Positions 23,288 through 35,432 are shown, numbered from the stretch's first letter. The stretch: 64,000 nucleotides of DNA from Bradysia coprophila (GCF_014529535.1 NW_023503608.1:5878501-5942500), one strand, 5' to 3'. Numbers and translations are program-made. Notes: generated by a model not told the origin, from the sequence alone.

Positions 23288-23464
23288 TGCATCACAGGAT
23301 TGAAACCACTCAATCACAGTATATGTGTGAATTCATATACCACGAGAATAATTTTTGCATACGTATGTATGATTCTGATTCATACAAACATACATACTTA
23401 TGCAAAAATTATTCTCTCCGTATACACGTATACTGTAATTTCGTGGTTTCAATCCAAGTGATGC
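23288..23464. repeat. 177-bp palindromic element
   Basis: TGCATCAC.GGATTGAAACCA pairs with TGGTTTCAATCC.AGTGATGCA, and inside it GAGAATAATTTTTGCATA pairs with TATGCAAAAATTATTCTC. The arms cover most of the element. Confidence 0.85.
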
Positions 23465-23881
23465 AAATAACTATTACAGACTTATCGCTCGACATGTTTC
23501 TCGCAAACGCACCTGTTTGTGGTAGCTAGCCACTATAGCTAAAATTCTGACATCTGTAATTCAATGCTGTTAATTGTTGAGAATATCTGAAGAAATTATT
23601 GAGGACGAGATCTTGCTTTTCCGTCAACAAGAAATTCAAGCCTCGAATAGATGTGGTGATTTTACTGTATTAAAATTTGTATGTGTCAGTTGCAGGATGC
23701 AATTTAGCTCCAAACAATGATTTTATTTCGATTAGGAACATTTTTATGAGCAAAAAATATTTTAGATCAATAAAAGTTTTCAGTTTTTTTTATAAAGCTG
23801 ATTTTAAGTTCATAACATATGCAACCCGATGAACATTTCGGTTACATTTTAGCTAAATACCCACATACTTTCACGCAAAAA

Positions 23882-24214
23882 AATGAAATTTAATGAAATG
23901 GTATTTTGTAGTTAATGAAATGGTCATCTAATCAAGCAAAAAGTATATTATACCATGCTCTACTAAAATTATACAACTAACAAGTATTTTATTTACCCAA
24001 ATAGTAAAAAAGGTGACAGAACCTCTTCTTACATTTTTTACCATTTGGTCTCCGCACTGTATAATGATACTCGTTTGTTATATAACGTTGCTAGGACGTG
24101 GTATAAAATCCTATTCGCTTCCAAAATTTTGCTAGGACATGGTATAAGATACTATTTGCTTGATTAGAAAACCATTTCATTAACTACAAAATACCATTTC
24201 ATTAAATTTTATTT
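23882..24214. mobile_element. MITE with about 75-bp terminal inverted repeats
   Basis: Left arm AAATTTAATGAAATGGTATT...CTAATCAAGCAAA and right arm TTTGCTTGATTAG...AATACCATTTCATTAAATTT are near-perfect complements. The interior of about 170 bp contains ACTCGTTTGTTATATAACG. No coding capacity; target duplication not resolved. Confidence 0.85.
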
Positions 24215-24795
24215 TTTTTCCGTTTTAATATGTAAATGATTGTAACTGCGACTGAATAAAAAAGATGACCATGGGTGTTAGCTAAGAATAAACTGTTGCT
24301 TAAGCTCGATATAGCCCGTAGAACTTCGGGTACTATTAGTTAAATTACTGTCATTTCACATCATTACAACCTATTCGAAATGAACTTTTTTTAATCGTCT
24401 GAGAGCACCTAGGAAAGTGCGAGCGAGAAAATTTTTCATGGGAAATGATTCCTTCTCTCGATGCGAATCAGTGTTAAAAGACGGAGCAGTGTTTTAAAAA
24501 TATTTTAATGGAAAATTGATTTTTGTTTATATTGTATACAAAACACTTAATTAAGTATGTCTTTGAGCACTGTTACTAAAATCTTACAAAATTAAATAAA
24601 ATTGTTAACAACAAAAATTGATCAAAAGAAAATAAAATAAATAGAAACCATCAACAAAGTATTAGTATTATGTCTTATTAACAGCTACCCCGAACCCACT
24701 CTTCTATGCGAATTTGTAATTTTTTTAGATTTTTTTTTTTCATTTTCTATATAAGTTTTGCATTTCCCCTCATCACAACAACTATACCCACATTT
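24215..24795. other. AT-rich spacer between PDSS2 units
   Basis: No gene recognised. Homology to the PDSS2 3' flank resumes at about 24795 (CCAATAATAACAAAATT against CCAATAAAAACAAAATT at 16025). Confidence 0.45.
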
Positions 24796-24884
24796 TGCCA
24801 ATAATAACAAAATTTTTGGACGGAATTTTCATTGGTTTTGAATTTATAAACGTTTCATTGCTCACACATTGCCCGTCACCAACC

Positions 24885-27800
24885 TCAAAGGTCTTGCATG
24901 GCAAAGATGATGTTTTGTAAGGCAGTACGGGCATCGGATGGTGGAAATAGATTTAGCACATTCATTGCGGCCGAACTGTGTTTTCGTTGAAGATTTTTCG
25001 TTTTCTCTGATCCCGGACCTTTGATCACTTCGCTGTGAATTTTCTCGTAGTCGATGTTTTCGATGGAAACGTAACCCTTCTGTATTTCCGAGTACAATGA
25101 CGGATCGTAGTCCAAGTGGAATAGAACTGGAGCCGATACCAAGCTAAATGTAGCATTCAATGGCAGTGCATTACTTTGGAACGGTTCCAAATCCAGGCAC
25201 GCTTGCCATGCCAACGACAAGTGCTTTCCGAATAGATATCCACTGCGCTGTATTGCTTCGGGGTGGCCAGCCAGTTTCAGTGCACCCTGGCAACTTTTAC
25301 CGAGTAGACTGCCAGCACTTAAAATGTGACGCAATGCCCATTCCTTTTCGGGTATGCCCATACAATGGTCTTTGTGCATTGGTTTCAGCACATCAGACGA
25401 CACCCAATTGTCATCTTCAATGTCTTCCGACGATGACTCACGGTGTGGCATTGGTTTCGATGGTAACGGATTGTTCTGTTCATCGCGATCGCCGATAAAT
25501 TCAGATTCAGCTAGGTCACGCACGGCGGACGATATTAATTCAACTAATTCTTGATTTCTGAGAAAAAATTCAAAAAAAATCGTCTTTTCGATTGCTTGCC
25601 ATAGTTTAAATAATTCGACAAACCTCAAACCAGCTAATTCAGCACAAGAGTTGCCCAGCAAGTAGTCACCGCTCAACAGAGCAATTTTATTTCCGAACGT
25701 CATGTCACTGTGCATGGACAGATCATGGCCAGCCTGTGTCAATGGCTGTAAGTTCACCAATCCTTGATGGACCAAATGCGATATACGGATCATCTCGGTG
25801 ACCTCGGCCAATGCACGCTGTGAGTGTAAAACGCCAGCACTTTTGTCTTGCTCCATATCCGGTATATGGGCAGCATGTCCGGCCGCCTTCGATACCAACA
25901 AGACGATAAGACCCCATGCTTGCATATTGTTTTTTCCATTATAGAGCAGATGTCTAAAATGTGTGAGAAGAACTGGCTTAGTGACGATGTAGTATGGATG
26001 GGAGGAAACACCAGAAAGAAATGCGAAAATCGGAAAATAAACACGAGCTTCAAATTCAAACATTTTAGAATGATTTTGCTAAAATTCATTTTTGCTCTGA
26101 TCTTCTAACGACAGTTCAGTAAATGTCACAGAACAGAGGGTACATATTTTTTGACTAGCAAAAAAAAAACAAACCAGTGATATTGCACGATAACACGTTG
26201 CACATGAATTAATTCGCATTTCTTTCCAATAACTCCACCGCATAAAACAAGGACGATACCATTCAAAGGTAGTGTGTTACATTGGATGCTACGAAAGTAA
26301 TTCATTACATGAGGTAATAATTTTGTGATAACACAACGACCTTACAAGAGTGTTTTTGAGCAACAAGCTTCGGTAACTGTCTTTTGACAAGTGTAGTGTG
26401 TAGAGTTGCCGAAGCCAGTTGCTCAAAAAAAAAACACGGGTGAGTTCGTGAGTATCACAGCGTTGTTTCCGAAGTAATGAAGTACATAGCTGCATCCAAT
26501 ATATTCTGGTTTACTACCTGTCTCATGTGAAAGTTAATTTCCACATAGGACAATGAAAAAAGTGAACCGAAAACAATCCACATGTAATGTATCATTTTCG
26601 CAAGCTGAAAATTGTTATGCAATGGTTACCTTTCACATGGGGCAGGTAGTAAAATAATTTACATCATTGGCCACCGTTTGGGTTATACTTTTTACAGTCA
26701 TTCGAATTAAAATATTGGTTTTTCATGCAAAGAAAAAATTGTGCGCCTCAATTCGAGTCATTCAGCTAAGAAAAAATCGAATATCTGAGAGCGAACCTGT
26801 GCAAAATTTACAGTAACACTAAAGACACCCTCCGGTTGATTCTGATTTAGTTGTCTTACATTTAGTGGTTTGCATTCATGTAGTATTTAAGCGGCTTTGT
26901 TTGCACGCCCTCGCAAATATTGCAAGTTAAATAATTGCAAAATAGTTCGTGAAGCAATTCTAGTAAAACAACTAAGATAGAATCAATCGCACAAGTACTT
27001 AGTCGTTCCTGCTAGTTCATGTACCAAGGCCCACAATGTTGATTTTTCTAACTGAATCTAAGCGTAACATGCAAAATCTAAGGAAAATCAACTTGTGAAC
27101 TGTGGTACTGTGGTTTTTAAAATCTTATAGCTTTCAAATATAGAACAAGAAGTTTGTTAATTAACATGCTAAGGAGTAGCGTCAGGTTGAGTAGCATTGA
27201 TTGGATTAATTGGTAGTTTTTTTGTTGTTGTTGTTCTCTTATGAGGAAAGTGAGTTTCATTCCGAAGCAGTAAAAATAATTTTAATTTTGGTTAACTCCG
27301 TCTCACGTCCATCCGAATGTTATTGAAAGTATCCAATCCAGTCATCCGGTTCGTCTTTCATGTTATGTTACATTATGTTTTTATCTCGCTGTAATACCGC
27401 ATTTTGCTCCCAAGCTTTATATTTGCATGTCTTGTAGCACCTACCTCTGATTATCGCTTATCGACACAATCTCTGTGGCTGCTTTTCTGTATCGGTTTGA
27501 CGGTTGTAGATTGTGATAATTTAGTATAAAATGTGGTGGATGGTGGTGTATGGTTGTAATTTGTATTTTTTATTTTTAAATATTTTTTTTTGTTTCGATT
27601 GATGGTGGTTGTGGCACAGAAAATAAATATTTTTTAATAAAAACAAAAATGTAAACGTTTTGCATGCAAAAAATATATTTATAGGCGGCGAAAACTATGT
27701 CGAAATTTCGAGTAAATTGTGAATCTTCGAGACGATAAGTAAATACAATCAGCAAAAGGCTAACTTAGTAAGTGTAGCCATGTACGCTTAACTCAATTAT

Positions 27801-29625
27801 ACAATGATACATTGTCGTTGTTTCATTATTTAAATAGTCACCCGGTTTCAATAGCCTCATCATACTATACGGAAATTTTTAGTCGATTTTCGCCAGTGGT
27901 TCCAACTGGTTCCGTTGGACTAAATGGAAATTGATATATGGAAGGTAACGGTCTTTTATGATGATAAACAAATCGTCAATATATCATTTTCACTTAAGTC
28001 TTGTAACTCAGTCGCTATGATTTTGGTTTTAGCTTGGTCGGTATTTTCCGTTTGTGTTGAGACTATTAGCCCGATTGCCATGGACAGGAGAGTCGTAGGA
28101 TTTAAAGGAAATGTTTGAGTTTAAAACTCTACGATTTATGTGTCTAAAGGATGTTCGCTCCTTGACTTTATCTATTTAGGTAGGAAGTTACAATTTGAGG
28201 ATTCTTTAGATTTTCTCAAAAATCGGATTTATAAATAGTCTGCTGCAATCGTAGTTATTTAAAAATTGGCAATATAGGGCCGATAGATCTGTGTTGAAGT
28301 ACAAAGCTTTTCAAGCCGACTTCCATTTTTAAAAAAAAACGTCCCTCTCAGTCATGAATTGAACTGCAGTTTCACAAAACTTGCCAGATTTATTGGAATT
28401 CTGTAATGTTCAGATTGGCCAAGACAATCTAAGTAGCGCACCCTAGCCCCAAAACTTTCGAAACTTTCTATCGAAGAATTCATATGCCGTTAGTATCTCA
28501 ATCTTGGAGTAGTCGAAAATGACAAAACTAAACGAAACTAACTACTCAGTTGTCGCGCCATACGGTTACAGTGAATTTAAAGTTGAAATTTGACACCTAA
28601 CAAAATGAAAACGAAACTAGTCGTGTCTTCATTTGCATTTTAAAATTCATTGAGAAGTGTGTCGCATAAACCGTCCCATCAAACGTGTATAGCGAATTTG
28701 ATGACACAAATTAACAGAAACAAAAAAAAAACTCAAACTGTTTCACGGTGGTTGATGGCGACGATTATCAACGTTCAATCAACGCACATATTACAGTTCG
28801 GAATTCCAATAAAATTCGTAACGGTCAAAACTTATGTTGTGGGCCATTGCGTGAACAGATCAAAGAAGAAAAATAATAATGGCAAACTGATGTAGCCCTA
28901 ACAGATAATCAACGTTTCGTAAAACAGCTTATATGAAGACATTGCACGAAATATATAAACAAATCTATCTGTCTGCTATCTAAGATGCTTTATGCATAAA
29001 AACTATTCGAGCGTCAAAATAATGTATTGGGTATGTCGTCATCGTCATTATCATCATCACCATCATCAACAGCACAGTGATGTACAGGTAAAAATGAAAG
29101 TTTTATTTTAAAATATTTCACATACATCACACAATAATGTATGCTCCGCGCTATGAATGAATGTGCTACGTATTCAAAGAATTTCTAAACATCAACGATT
29201 ATACGAAAAAAACGAAAATAATTCAAAATCGACGAAACAAACGAACACGAGCATAGTGCAAGCAATTATTTTACCATCACTTACTTAGCAGTCTTCAACA
29301 GTGGATGATTACTTCCGACCAATTTTCGCAAATGTAAGGCAACGTTCGCAATTTCATCGCTAAGTAACCATCGTAAACTTAGGAAAGACGTCGGATAGCC
29401 CACAATCTTTTCAGCTTCGCTGACCGCACGGTTCCAGTCGTGTTTTTGCACAGGTTTCGTCGCCAATTTTTCCCAATGATGTGGACTCGTCGTTAGTGAT
29501 CGTCTCCGATCGAATCCTGTTAGACAAGCTAGTCGATGGTTGTTGTAATGATTTCCTGAACATCGTTGCACAACATCCCGTATGATCGACCGTTGGGTTA
29601 GGCAACAAAATCGGCTAAACGACAT
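24885..29625 (-). CDS. Pdss2: Decaprenyl-diphosphate synthase subunit 2, copy B
   Basis: Three exons on the minus strand: 29285-29625, 25624-25953 and 24885-25557, giving 447 residues. Splice sites and phases are the same as copy A (AA|GTAAGT, AG|GTTTGT; acceptors TTTTAG and CTCAG). It keeps more of the human consensus: [40 protein letters not shown] and [16 protein letters not shown]. It is therefore probably the conserved, functional member. Intron 2 is only 66 bases, a multiple of three without stops, so retention would insert 22 residues in frame. The role is as for copy A: the non-catalytic subunit of the ubiquinone-tail synthase in mitochondria. Intron 1 contains a hairpin at about 26512-26652 that copy A lacks. 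Confidence 0.93.
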
Positions 29626-29959
29626 TTTGATTTGTGTCGAAATTTCACAATTTAATTACACTGAACGTAGGCACTTATGGGCACAAGGAATCACAGAGCA
29701 CACCCTTTCGTTGTAAAACAAAAACTGGAGAAAACTTGCAAAAAGTAGCACAACAAAAATCGAAAAGAGAAACTTTTTTTGTTGTTGTTGTTATTTCACC
29801 TACTTTCGGTGTGGAACTATCCTCTCAATGCTTTTCCGTCAACAAGACATTATATCCTAGAATAGATGTGGTAATTTTTCTTTATTAGAATTTGCAGGTG
29901 TCAGTTGCTGGATGAAATTACATTCAATTAATCGAAATAAACTTTTTCTCTTGATTTTA

Positions 29960-31220
29960 ACGTTAAAAACATGTAATTTCCGCGAAAGTGACGGTGGACT
30001 GACGTACACTGACAAATGAGAGAACTAAAAAAAAAATTGAAATGTTTGTGAGGTTGGCTACGCAATGTCAATTCGGGCAACGACGCCATCTCTGGCACAA
30101 CATAGGTGACTAAAATTGTTGTTTTCTCAGCGCAAAAAGTTAAGTTAAATTTTACAGATACTGAATGGTGGGTATTACATTTAAAACGAGTAGATCACGT
30201 TGAGTGATGTGGGATACAAACCTTGAAATGTACAACCTTAAAGTTTTCCAGATCAATACTTTTCATGATATCAAAATTGGATGTGTGTTTTCCTGACTTT
30301 TTTATATCCACAGAGGCTACATGTACTTCAGGTGCCAAAGCAATAGGGATTCAAATTTCCCAAAACAATAATTCTGTCGAATAAAATTGACAAAATTGCC
30401 TCACCAAAACCGTGGATACACTAGCTTGTAACCCCTTAATAAAATCATGAATGAAATGAAAACCATGGCAAAAAAATTTGTTAAAACGAATAAAGTAATA
30501 GATTGTTACCAACAAAACTCAAGAGCAATTAAAGACTCTAGAAAAGTAAAAGGGCTTAGATTTACCACAGCACTGCAACGTATGGAAGTGGCAGCGCCCG
30601 GTTTTTTAACGTTACGCTTTTGCAACGGACTAAATGCAACACTAGAACTCACCCACAGAGCGAGGCTGAAAACCATTTTCGAGCACTGGGTAAATGATTG
30701 AAACAGAACACTTAACAGAACAGATGCTCTTCCCTTACCCGAAAGAATCACGTGAAGTGAGTTTAATTTTATGAAACAAAGACGCTGTTTCGACCTTGGG
30801 AGTCAGTGGCGGTCCGAGACTAGCGTGGTCTAGCCATCATCAGTTGTTTCCACTGATCCCTTCCCAAGACAGCAGTTGAACGAGTTTTGAAAGTTTACAA
30901 GAATAAGTTCATCTTAAGATGGAAAATCGGGAATTATAGCGGAAAACTGATGTGAAAATACCCAAGCTCAGCAAAAACATGAGAAAAAATGCATTCAACG
31001 GAATCAGCAAACAAACTCAACAAACGAACATAACAAAGTCAAAATCAAAATTCAACTAAACTTACACCAAATTCTCGATTTTCCTTTCCACACATTAGGG
31101 TTCAATCACATTTCATTCAGTTTCTCCACTCATCAGGACAAACTTTCTACACTCACAGAATTTTGAAAACCGACACATTTTCTGTTTCATTGTTTACTGT
31201 TTTTTTTTTGTTAATTTTGC
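29960..31220. other. Intergenic sequence with dispersed repeat fragments
   Basis: No gene recognised. 30785-30910 holds a dispersed repeat (GGCGGTCCGAGACTAGCG...AAGACAGCAGTTGAACGAG) that recurs at 40905-41050. 31155-31195 is a solo inner arm of the foldback at 21743-21905. Confidence 0.5.
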
Positions 31221-31223
31221 ATG

Positions 31224-32350
31224 TAGGGTAAGCGTACCAATCCTCGGACACGCCCCAATGCTCGGACACTTTGACATTAAAAGTAAATTAATTAACTCTT
31301 GCTCGAAAATATAGTGAATGACTATCCTTCAGTTGTAATTTGTAGTTTTCACTATCGATTGATCATAAAATTGGATTCACTCACGACAGAGTAAAGTTAA
31401 CCAGGCAGGAGCGCTGATTTGACAAGGGACCTGAATAATCTAGTAGCCCAATATTTTTTGCGAACAAAATTTTTCAATTTATGTCAGTGTTCATTTGAGT
31501 TCATTTTCATACAGTGTATTAGGTCCCTTATTTGACGTTTCGAAAATGAACCGCTCCTGCCTGGTTTATTTTACTCTGCCGTGATTCACTAGGAATACTG
31601 TGTAATTTTAATCATTGAAACAGTGGCACCACGTACAGAAAAGTGTAATTTTCTACCTGAAAAATAGTTTGTGAGGTGATCAAAACACTTCTTTTTTCTA
31701 GTTGAAAATTACTTTATATTGCACAGTGCTATTGTTTTTGAGATTAATTATTGTTCAATTTAATATTATTTTCACTCAAACACGATTATAAAAAATCATT
31801 TCTACTGTTTTTCGGGTGTCCGGTTGATACAAGCAGGATATTTCGTTTTGATTCAGTAGTAGGACTATATGGAAAACATATGAAGTGTCAAATTCAACAT
31901 ATGCCATGTGAAATGCACCGAAAATGATACCAAAATTGTGTGACTCAAAAATGCTTTGTAAATTGTAATTTAAATGGTTTTATCTATTCAATTTAGTGTT
32001 TTCACTTCATTTGTGGTGTATTTGAATGATTAACAATTAACTTTTCTTATTTTAATGAAAAAAACCCGTGAAATTGTTGAATTCAGTTAGTGTCCGAACA
32101 TTGAAATAGAGGTGTCCGGGCATCGGAGAAAAGTGTCCGACAATTGGATTTTCATGTTCGGCCGAATGAATGTGTTCATTAAAAATAATTCGGAAACAAA
32201 TAGTTTGATTAGTTTACATAAAACGAATCTTAATTAAATTTGTGTCTTGAGGAAAATACAAACTATTCAAAATAATAGCTTGTAATTTTGTAATACTTAA
32301 ACAAAGTCGAAAAAAAAGTTAATCGTCCGAGGATAGGTACGCCTACCCTA
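31224..32350. mobile_element. 1.1-kb non-autonomous TIR element with GTGTCCG subterminal repeats
   Basis: Ends TAGGGTAAGCGTACCAATCC... and ...GGATAGGTACGCCTACCCTA are inverted repeats over about 26 bases with three mismatches. If the flanking TA is the target duplication, this is a Tc1/mariner-like end. Near both ends the heptamer GTGTCCG or its complement recurs (31247, 31265, 31815, 32090, 32122, 32142), as transposase-binding sites often do. There is no transposase frame. Another MITE sits inside at 31382-31582. Confidence 0.75.
31382..31582. mobile_element. hAT-like MITE nested in the 1.1-kb element
   Basis: Ends CACGACAGAGTAAA and TTTTACTCTGCCGT with inner arms CCAGGCAGGAGCG and CGCTCCTGCCTGG. 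Flanked by the 8-bp repeat GATTCACT at 31374-31381 and 31583-31590. Two further copies: 63683-63880 and a diverged one at 19845-20100. Confidence 0.85.
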
Positions 32351-32352
32351 TA

Positions 32353-33265
32353 TGAAGAAATCAGATATACTCAAGTAAAACATAGTGTGTAATAGGTTTC
32401 TTCCGTCGTACATCAAGACCAAACTTTGTTTTTCTTTTTCTTTTTTCTTTCCGTTTGACGTTAAATTGACTTTCCGTGACATGGCCAACCCCTTCGCTTG
32501 ATTAACATCCTGTGTAGATCAAATCGTTGCGTCCTAGTACAGGACGTTTGGTATAACTAAAAATAAAATTGTTCCATTTTACCAAACGCCTGTGTAGGTC
32601 AAACTGTTACTTGTACTTGAGATGTTGGTTGTCTAAAATGTGGTTGAGCTGAAACCAAATTTCAAATTTTAGACGCCAATTCAATGTAATATACAATTCG
32701 CCGAATAATTCCAGTAAATTTGAACAAATGAAACCAATTGAACTTTCGACTTTGCTGATAAATATAAATTAGGCTGCTTTACGACTCAGTTGGTATAACT
32801 TCGCGGTCGAAACACCTCAACACGTAATCAGTACTTTTTTTTAGTTTCTGTCGCGTCAGTATTTCTTTTCTATATTTTCGTAAATTTACGCAAAAATGTA
32901 CAAGGTAAACGTTTTTTACCAGTAAATCCACAAAATCAATACGTTGTAGTAGCTTCCACAGTTCATACATTATGTTGTTATAAGAAAAAAAAAAACTGCA
33001 CGGTCGGAAACGTGCTGTTTCACCTGTTGTTAACACTAATAAAGTCCGTCACACCGTGTACTCGGGTGGTGAATATGTGTAATACAAACTTTCCATCGAG
33101 TGATCAATTGCTTAAGCATCGTATGACGTATTGACTATAGTTCGACATTTTGGGCTGAAAGCTTCCGTTACTTAAACCCTTCAAGTCATCTGGGTTATAG
33201 ATCTCATAGTCTTTGTATTGCAACATTGTCATTGTCATTGTGGTGTCAGTAGTTCAGTCGTGGTT
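32353..33265. other. Region upstream of the acyl-CoA dehydrogenase gene
   Basis: No complete gene. ATG-TAC-AAG followed by GTAAAC at 32896-32905 is a possible phase-0 first exon for the dehydrogenase (see that entry). The rest is AT-rich. Confidence 0.35.
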
Positions 33266-33267
33266 AA

Positions 33268-33474
33268 TTAACCTGTCACATGCTATTCATCTGTTATCGA
33301 TAGCGATGACAAAAATAATGACAAGCTCTGGGCATAATATGGTCCATTATACATTAAAATGGATGTTAAAAATATTGAAGTACAAGACTTGCAATCAACA
33401 GATTAAAAATACTTTGATCAATTGAAGTAATAGACCTTATATAGTTCATATGCATGGCGTCTGTAACAGGTTAA
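33268..33474 (+). mobile_element. TTAA-type MITE, complete copy
   Basis: Begins TTAACCTGTCACA and ends TGTAACAGGTTAA, with TTAA at both borders (33268-33271, 33471-33474). 207 bp. This is the best-preserved reference copy for the family, which looks piggyBac-like from its TTAA target. Confidence 0.88.
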
Positions 33475-33786
33475 AATGTTTTCATATAAATCCAAATGTG
33501 GACTTTGTTTTCGCCTAAATTTTACCTTTATTTGTTTGAGCAAAGTGTAAATTCCAAGTTCGTTCACACTAATATCTACTACTATCAGTGTTATCACACT
33601 CTCGTGGTGTATACGTTTAGCAATATCAAAAAATTATCTTGTCCAGTCCATACGATGGAATGATAATGATACTAAGCAAGAATTTAATATTTGCTTGTAA
33701 CCATTGCATTGACATAGTCGATGAATTTAAATTGCTGCAGCTGTTATCAGTATTTTGAAATTTGATTTTTTTTTAATAAACTGTAG

Positions 33787-35432
33787 ATAATTCAAACTAT
33801 AGTTCCAGTCAGCAGGTCGACATTCGGATCATTATGCAGCCGTTCATCATCTACCGGGGGATTTAGTATTAAATTGAATGATGGTGAGGCTTGAAAATAA
33901 GTTAAGATTGTCAGCGGTACAAGACTGAGTGAAATGAAAATTTTGAAAGGAAAGTAATGGACGGTTAAAGGATCTTGCATCGATCCACCTTCTATGCGGT
34001 TTTTCCTATCCCTCGGAGGACATTTTCTCAATGTTGTTGTACGGGACTTAAAAATTATAAAAGCTGATCGGAAACTCTTCCTTCTTTTAAGAGCAACGTG
34101 AAATGCAAGATTTGGCTAAAAAATTTACGAGAGATGAAATCATTCCGAAGGCCGCATATTACGATAAAACTGGTGAATTTCCGTACGACGTTGTTAAGAA
34201 GGCACATTCAGTGGGCTTAATGAATTTATCTTTACCGCAGGAGTACGGTGAGTTTTGAGATACTCAAAAATCAATCGCTGAAGCGTGTAACTTTTTCGGT
34301 TTTCTCTTTTTCTGTAATGATAAATAGGTGGCACAGGACTTAATTGTTTAGACTCGTGTTTAGTCGTTGAAGAATTGGCTTTCGGATGTTCAGGTATTCA
34401 AGTTGCAATAACATCCAGTGGATTGGCCCAATCTCCTGTTATATTGGCTGGTAACGATCAACAGAAAAAGAAATATTTAGGCAGACTTGCAGAGGAGCCT
34501 ATGTTTGCTGTACGCCTTGATCTTAAGTTATGTAATTCACAACTTTAGAATTTATTCCTTTCAGGCGTTTGCTGTTACCGAACCTGGAGCAGGGTCAGAC
34601 GTAAATGGCATAAAGACAAGAGCCGAAAAGAAAGGAGACGAGTGGATAATCAACGGTCAAAAAATGTGGATCACAAACGGAGGCATTGCTAATTGGTACT
34701 TCGTACTGGCACGAACCAATCCCGATCCGAAAGCTCCAGCCAGTAAAGCATTTACTGGTTTTATTGTCGAAGCCAATACTCCCGGTGTGACTCCTGGTCG
34801 AAAAGAAATGAATATGGGTCAACGTTGCAGCGATACACGTGGAATTACATTTGAAGATGTACGAGTACCAAAAGAAAATGTTCTAATTGGCGAAGGGGCA
34901 GGATTCAAAGTTGCTATGCAGACTTTTGATAAGACTCGTTCGCCGGTAGCTGCTGGAGCTGTGGGCATTGCTACTCGAGCTCTGCATGAAGCCACAAACT
35001 ATGCATTGCAAAGAAAAACATTCGGCATTCCCATCGCTCAACATCAAGCTGTTTCCTCACTACTCGCTGACATGGCTATTAGTGTGGAAACTGGACGCTT
35101 AATCTGGATGAAAGCTGCATTTGAAGAAGATAACGACAGTCAGAATAGGGCTTACTATGCGTCTATTGCGAAGTGCTATGCAGCTGATATGGCCAATCGA
35201 GTCGCATCTGATGCTGTACAGGTGTTTGGTGGTGCAGGTTTCAACTCGGAATACCCCGTACGTTTTGAATGGACTTTTTTTTGGACAATTGAATGATTTC
35301 TGTCTTTTGTGTTTCTAGGTGGAAAAGCTAATGCGAGATGCTAAGATCTATCAAATTTATGAAGGAACCAGCCAGATTCAAAGGCTTATCGTTGCAAAAT
35401 CGTTGATTGCAGAAGCAAAGAGAAGAATTTAA
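33787..35432 (+). CDS. ACADM: Medium-chain acyl-CoA dehydrogenase (mitochondrial)
   Basis: Five exons: 33787-33883, 34092-34247, 34328-34509, 34565-35257 and 35319-35432, making 413 residues plus an unseen start. Human MCAD has 421. Landmarks: [61 protein letters not shown] (FAD/substrate region), [17 protein letters not shown] and [11 protein letters not shown], which carries the catalytic Glu. The enzyme performs the first step of fatty-acid beta-oxidation, FAD-dependent, passing electrons to ETF. The first exon listed starts at an acceptor (CTGTAG) and encodes the end of a basic, Ser-rich mitochondrial presequence. The ATG must be further 5'. ATG-TAC-AAG|GT at 32896 has the right phase but is only a guess. 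Poly-A signal at 35490-35495. Confidence 0.93.

Larger units (their letters stand above)
20660..23610. mobile_element. About 2.95-kb insertion cluster upstream of PDSS2 copy A
   Basis: Copy B reads straight from TTGTTATTTCACC at about 29800 into TTTTCCGTCAACAAG. In copy A the same two points lie about 2.95 kb apart, so this block is foreign to the locus. It consists of nested inverted-repeat elements: outer arms about 21310-21382 / 22108-22180, middle arms 21612-21670 / 21952-22018, inner arms 21743-21795 / 21852-21905, then hairpins at 22506-22608 and 23288-23464. The open frames in it are short and none is recognisable. Confidence 0.75.
16020..29940 (-). repeat. Tandem duplication of the PDSS2 locus (two units)
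   Basis: Unit A covers about 16020-20660, with its upstream flank resuming at 23610-23720. Unit B covers about 24795-29940. Homology includes exons, introns (for example TAGCACCTACCTCTG at 17790 and 27437), 3' flanks and 5' flanks (TTTTCCGTCAACAAG at 23615 and 29837). Exon 3 is offset by 8774 bases and exon 1 by 9072. The unequal spacing reflects later insertions in each unit. Confidence 0.9.

Noticed and set aside
22207-23529. Several frames of 70-135 codons
   Set aside because: They lie in hairpin elements where palindromic sequence keeps both strands open.
24885-26063. Single 392-codon frame as one exon of PDSS2 copy B
   Set aside because: Splice sites identical to copy A show a 66-base intron that happens to be open. 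The residues before exon 2 do not match the family.
27924-28895. Frames of 64-81 codons in PDSS2 copy B intron
   Set aside because: No family resemblance, and no matching frame in the copy A intron.
30447-30701. 84-codon frame, plus strand
   Set aside because: No recognisable family; the opposite strand is also open. Treated as chance.
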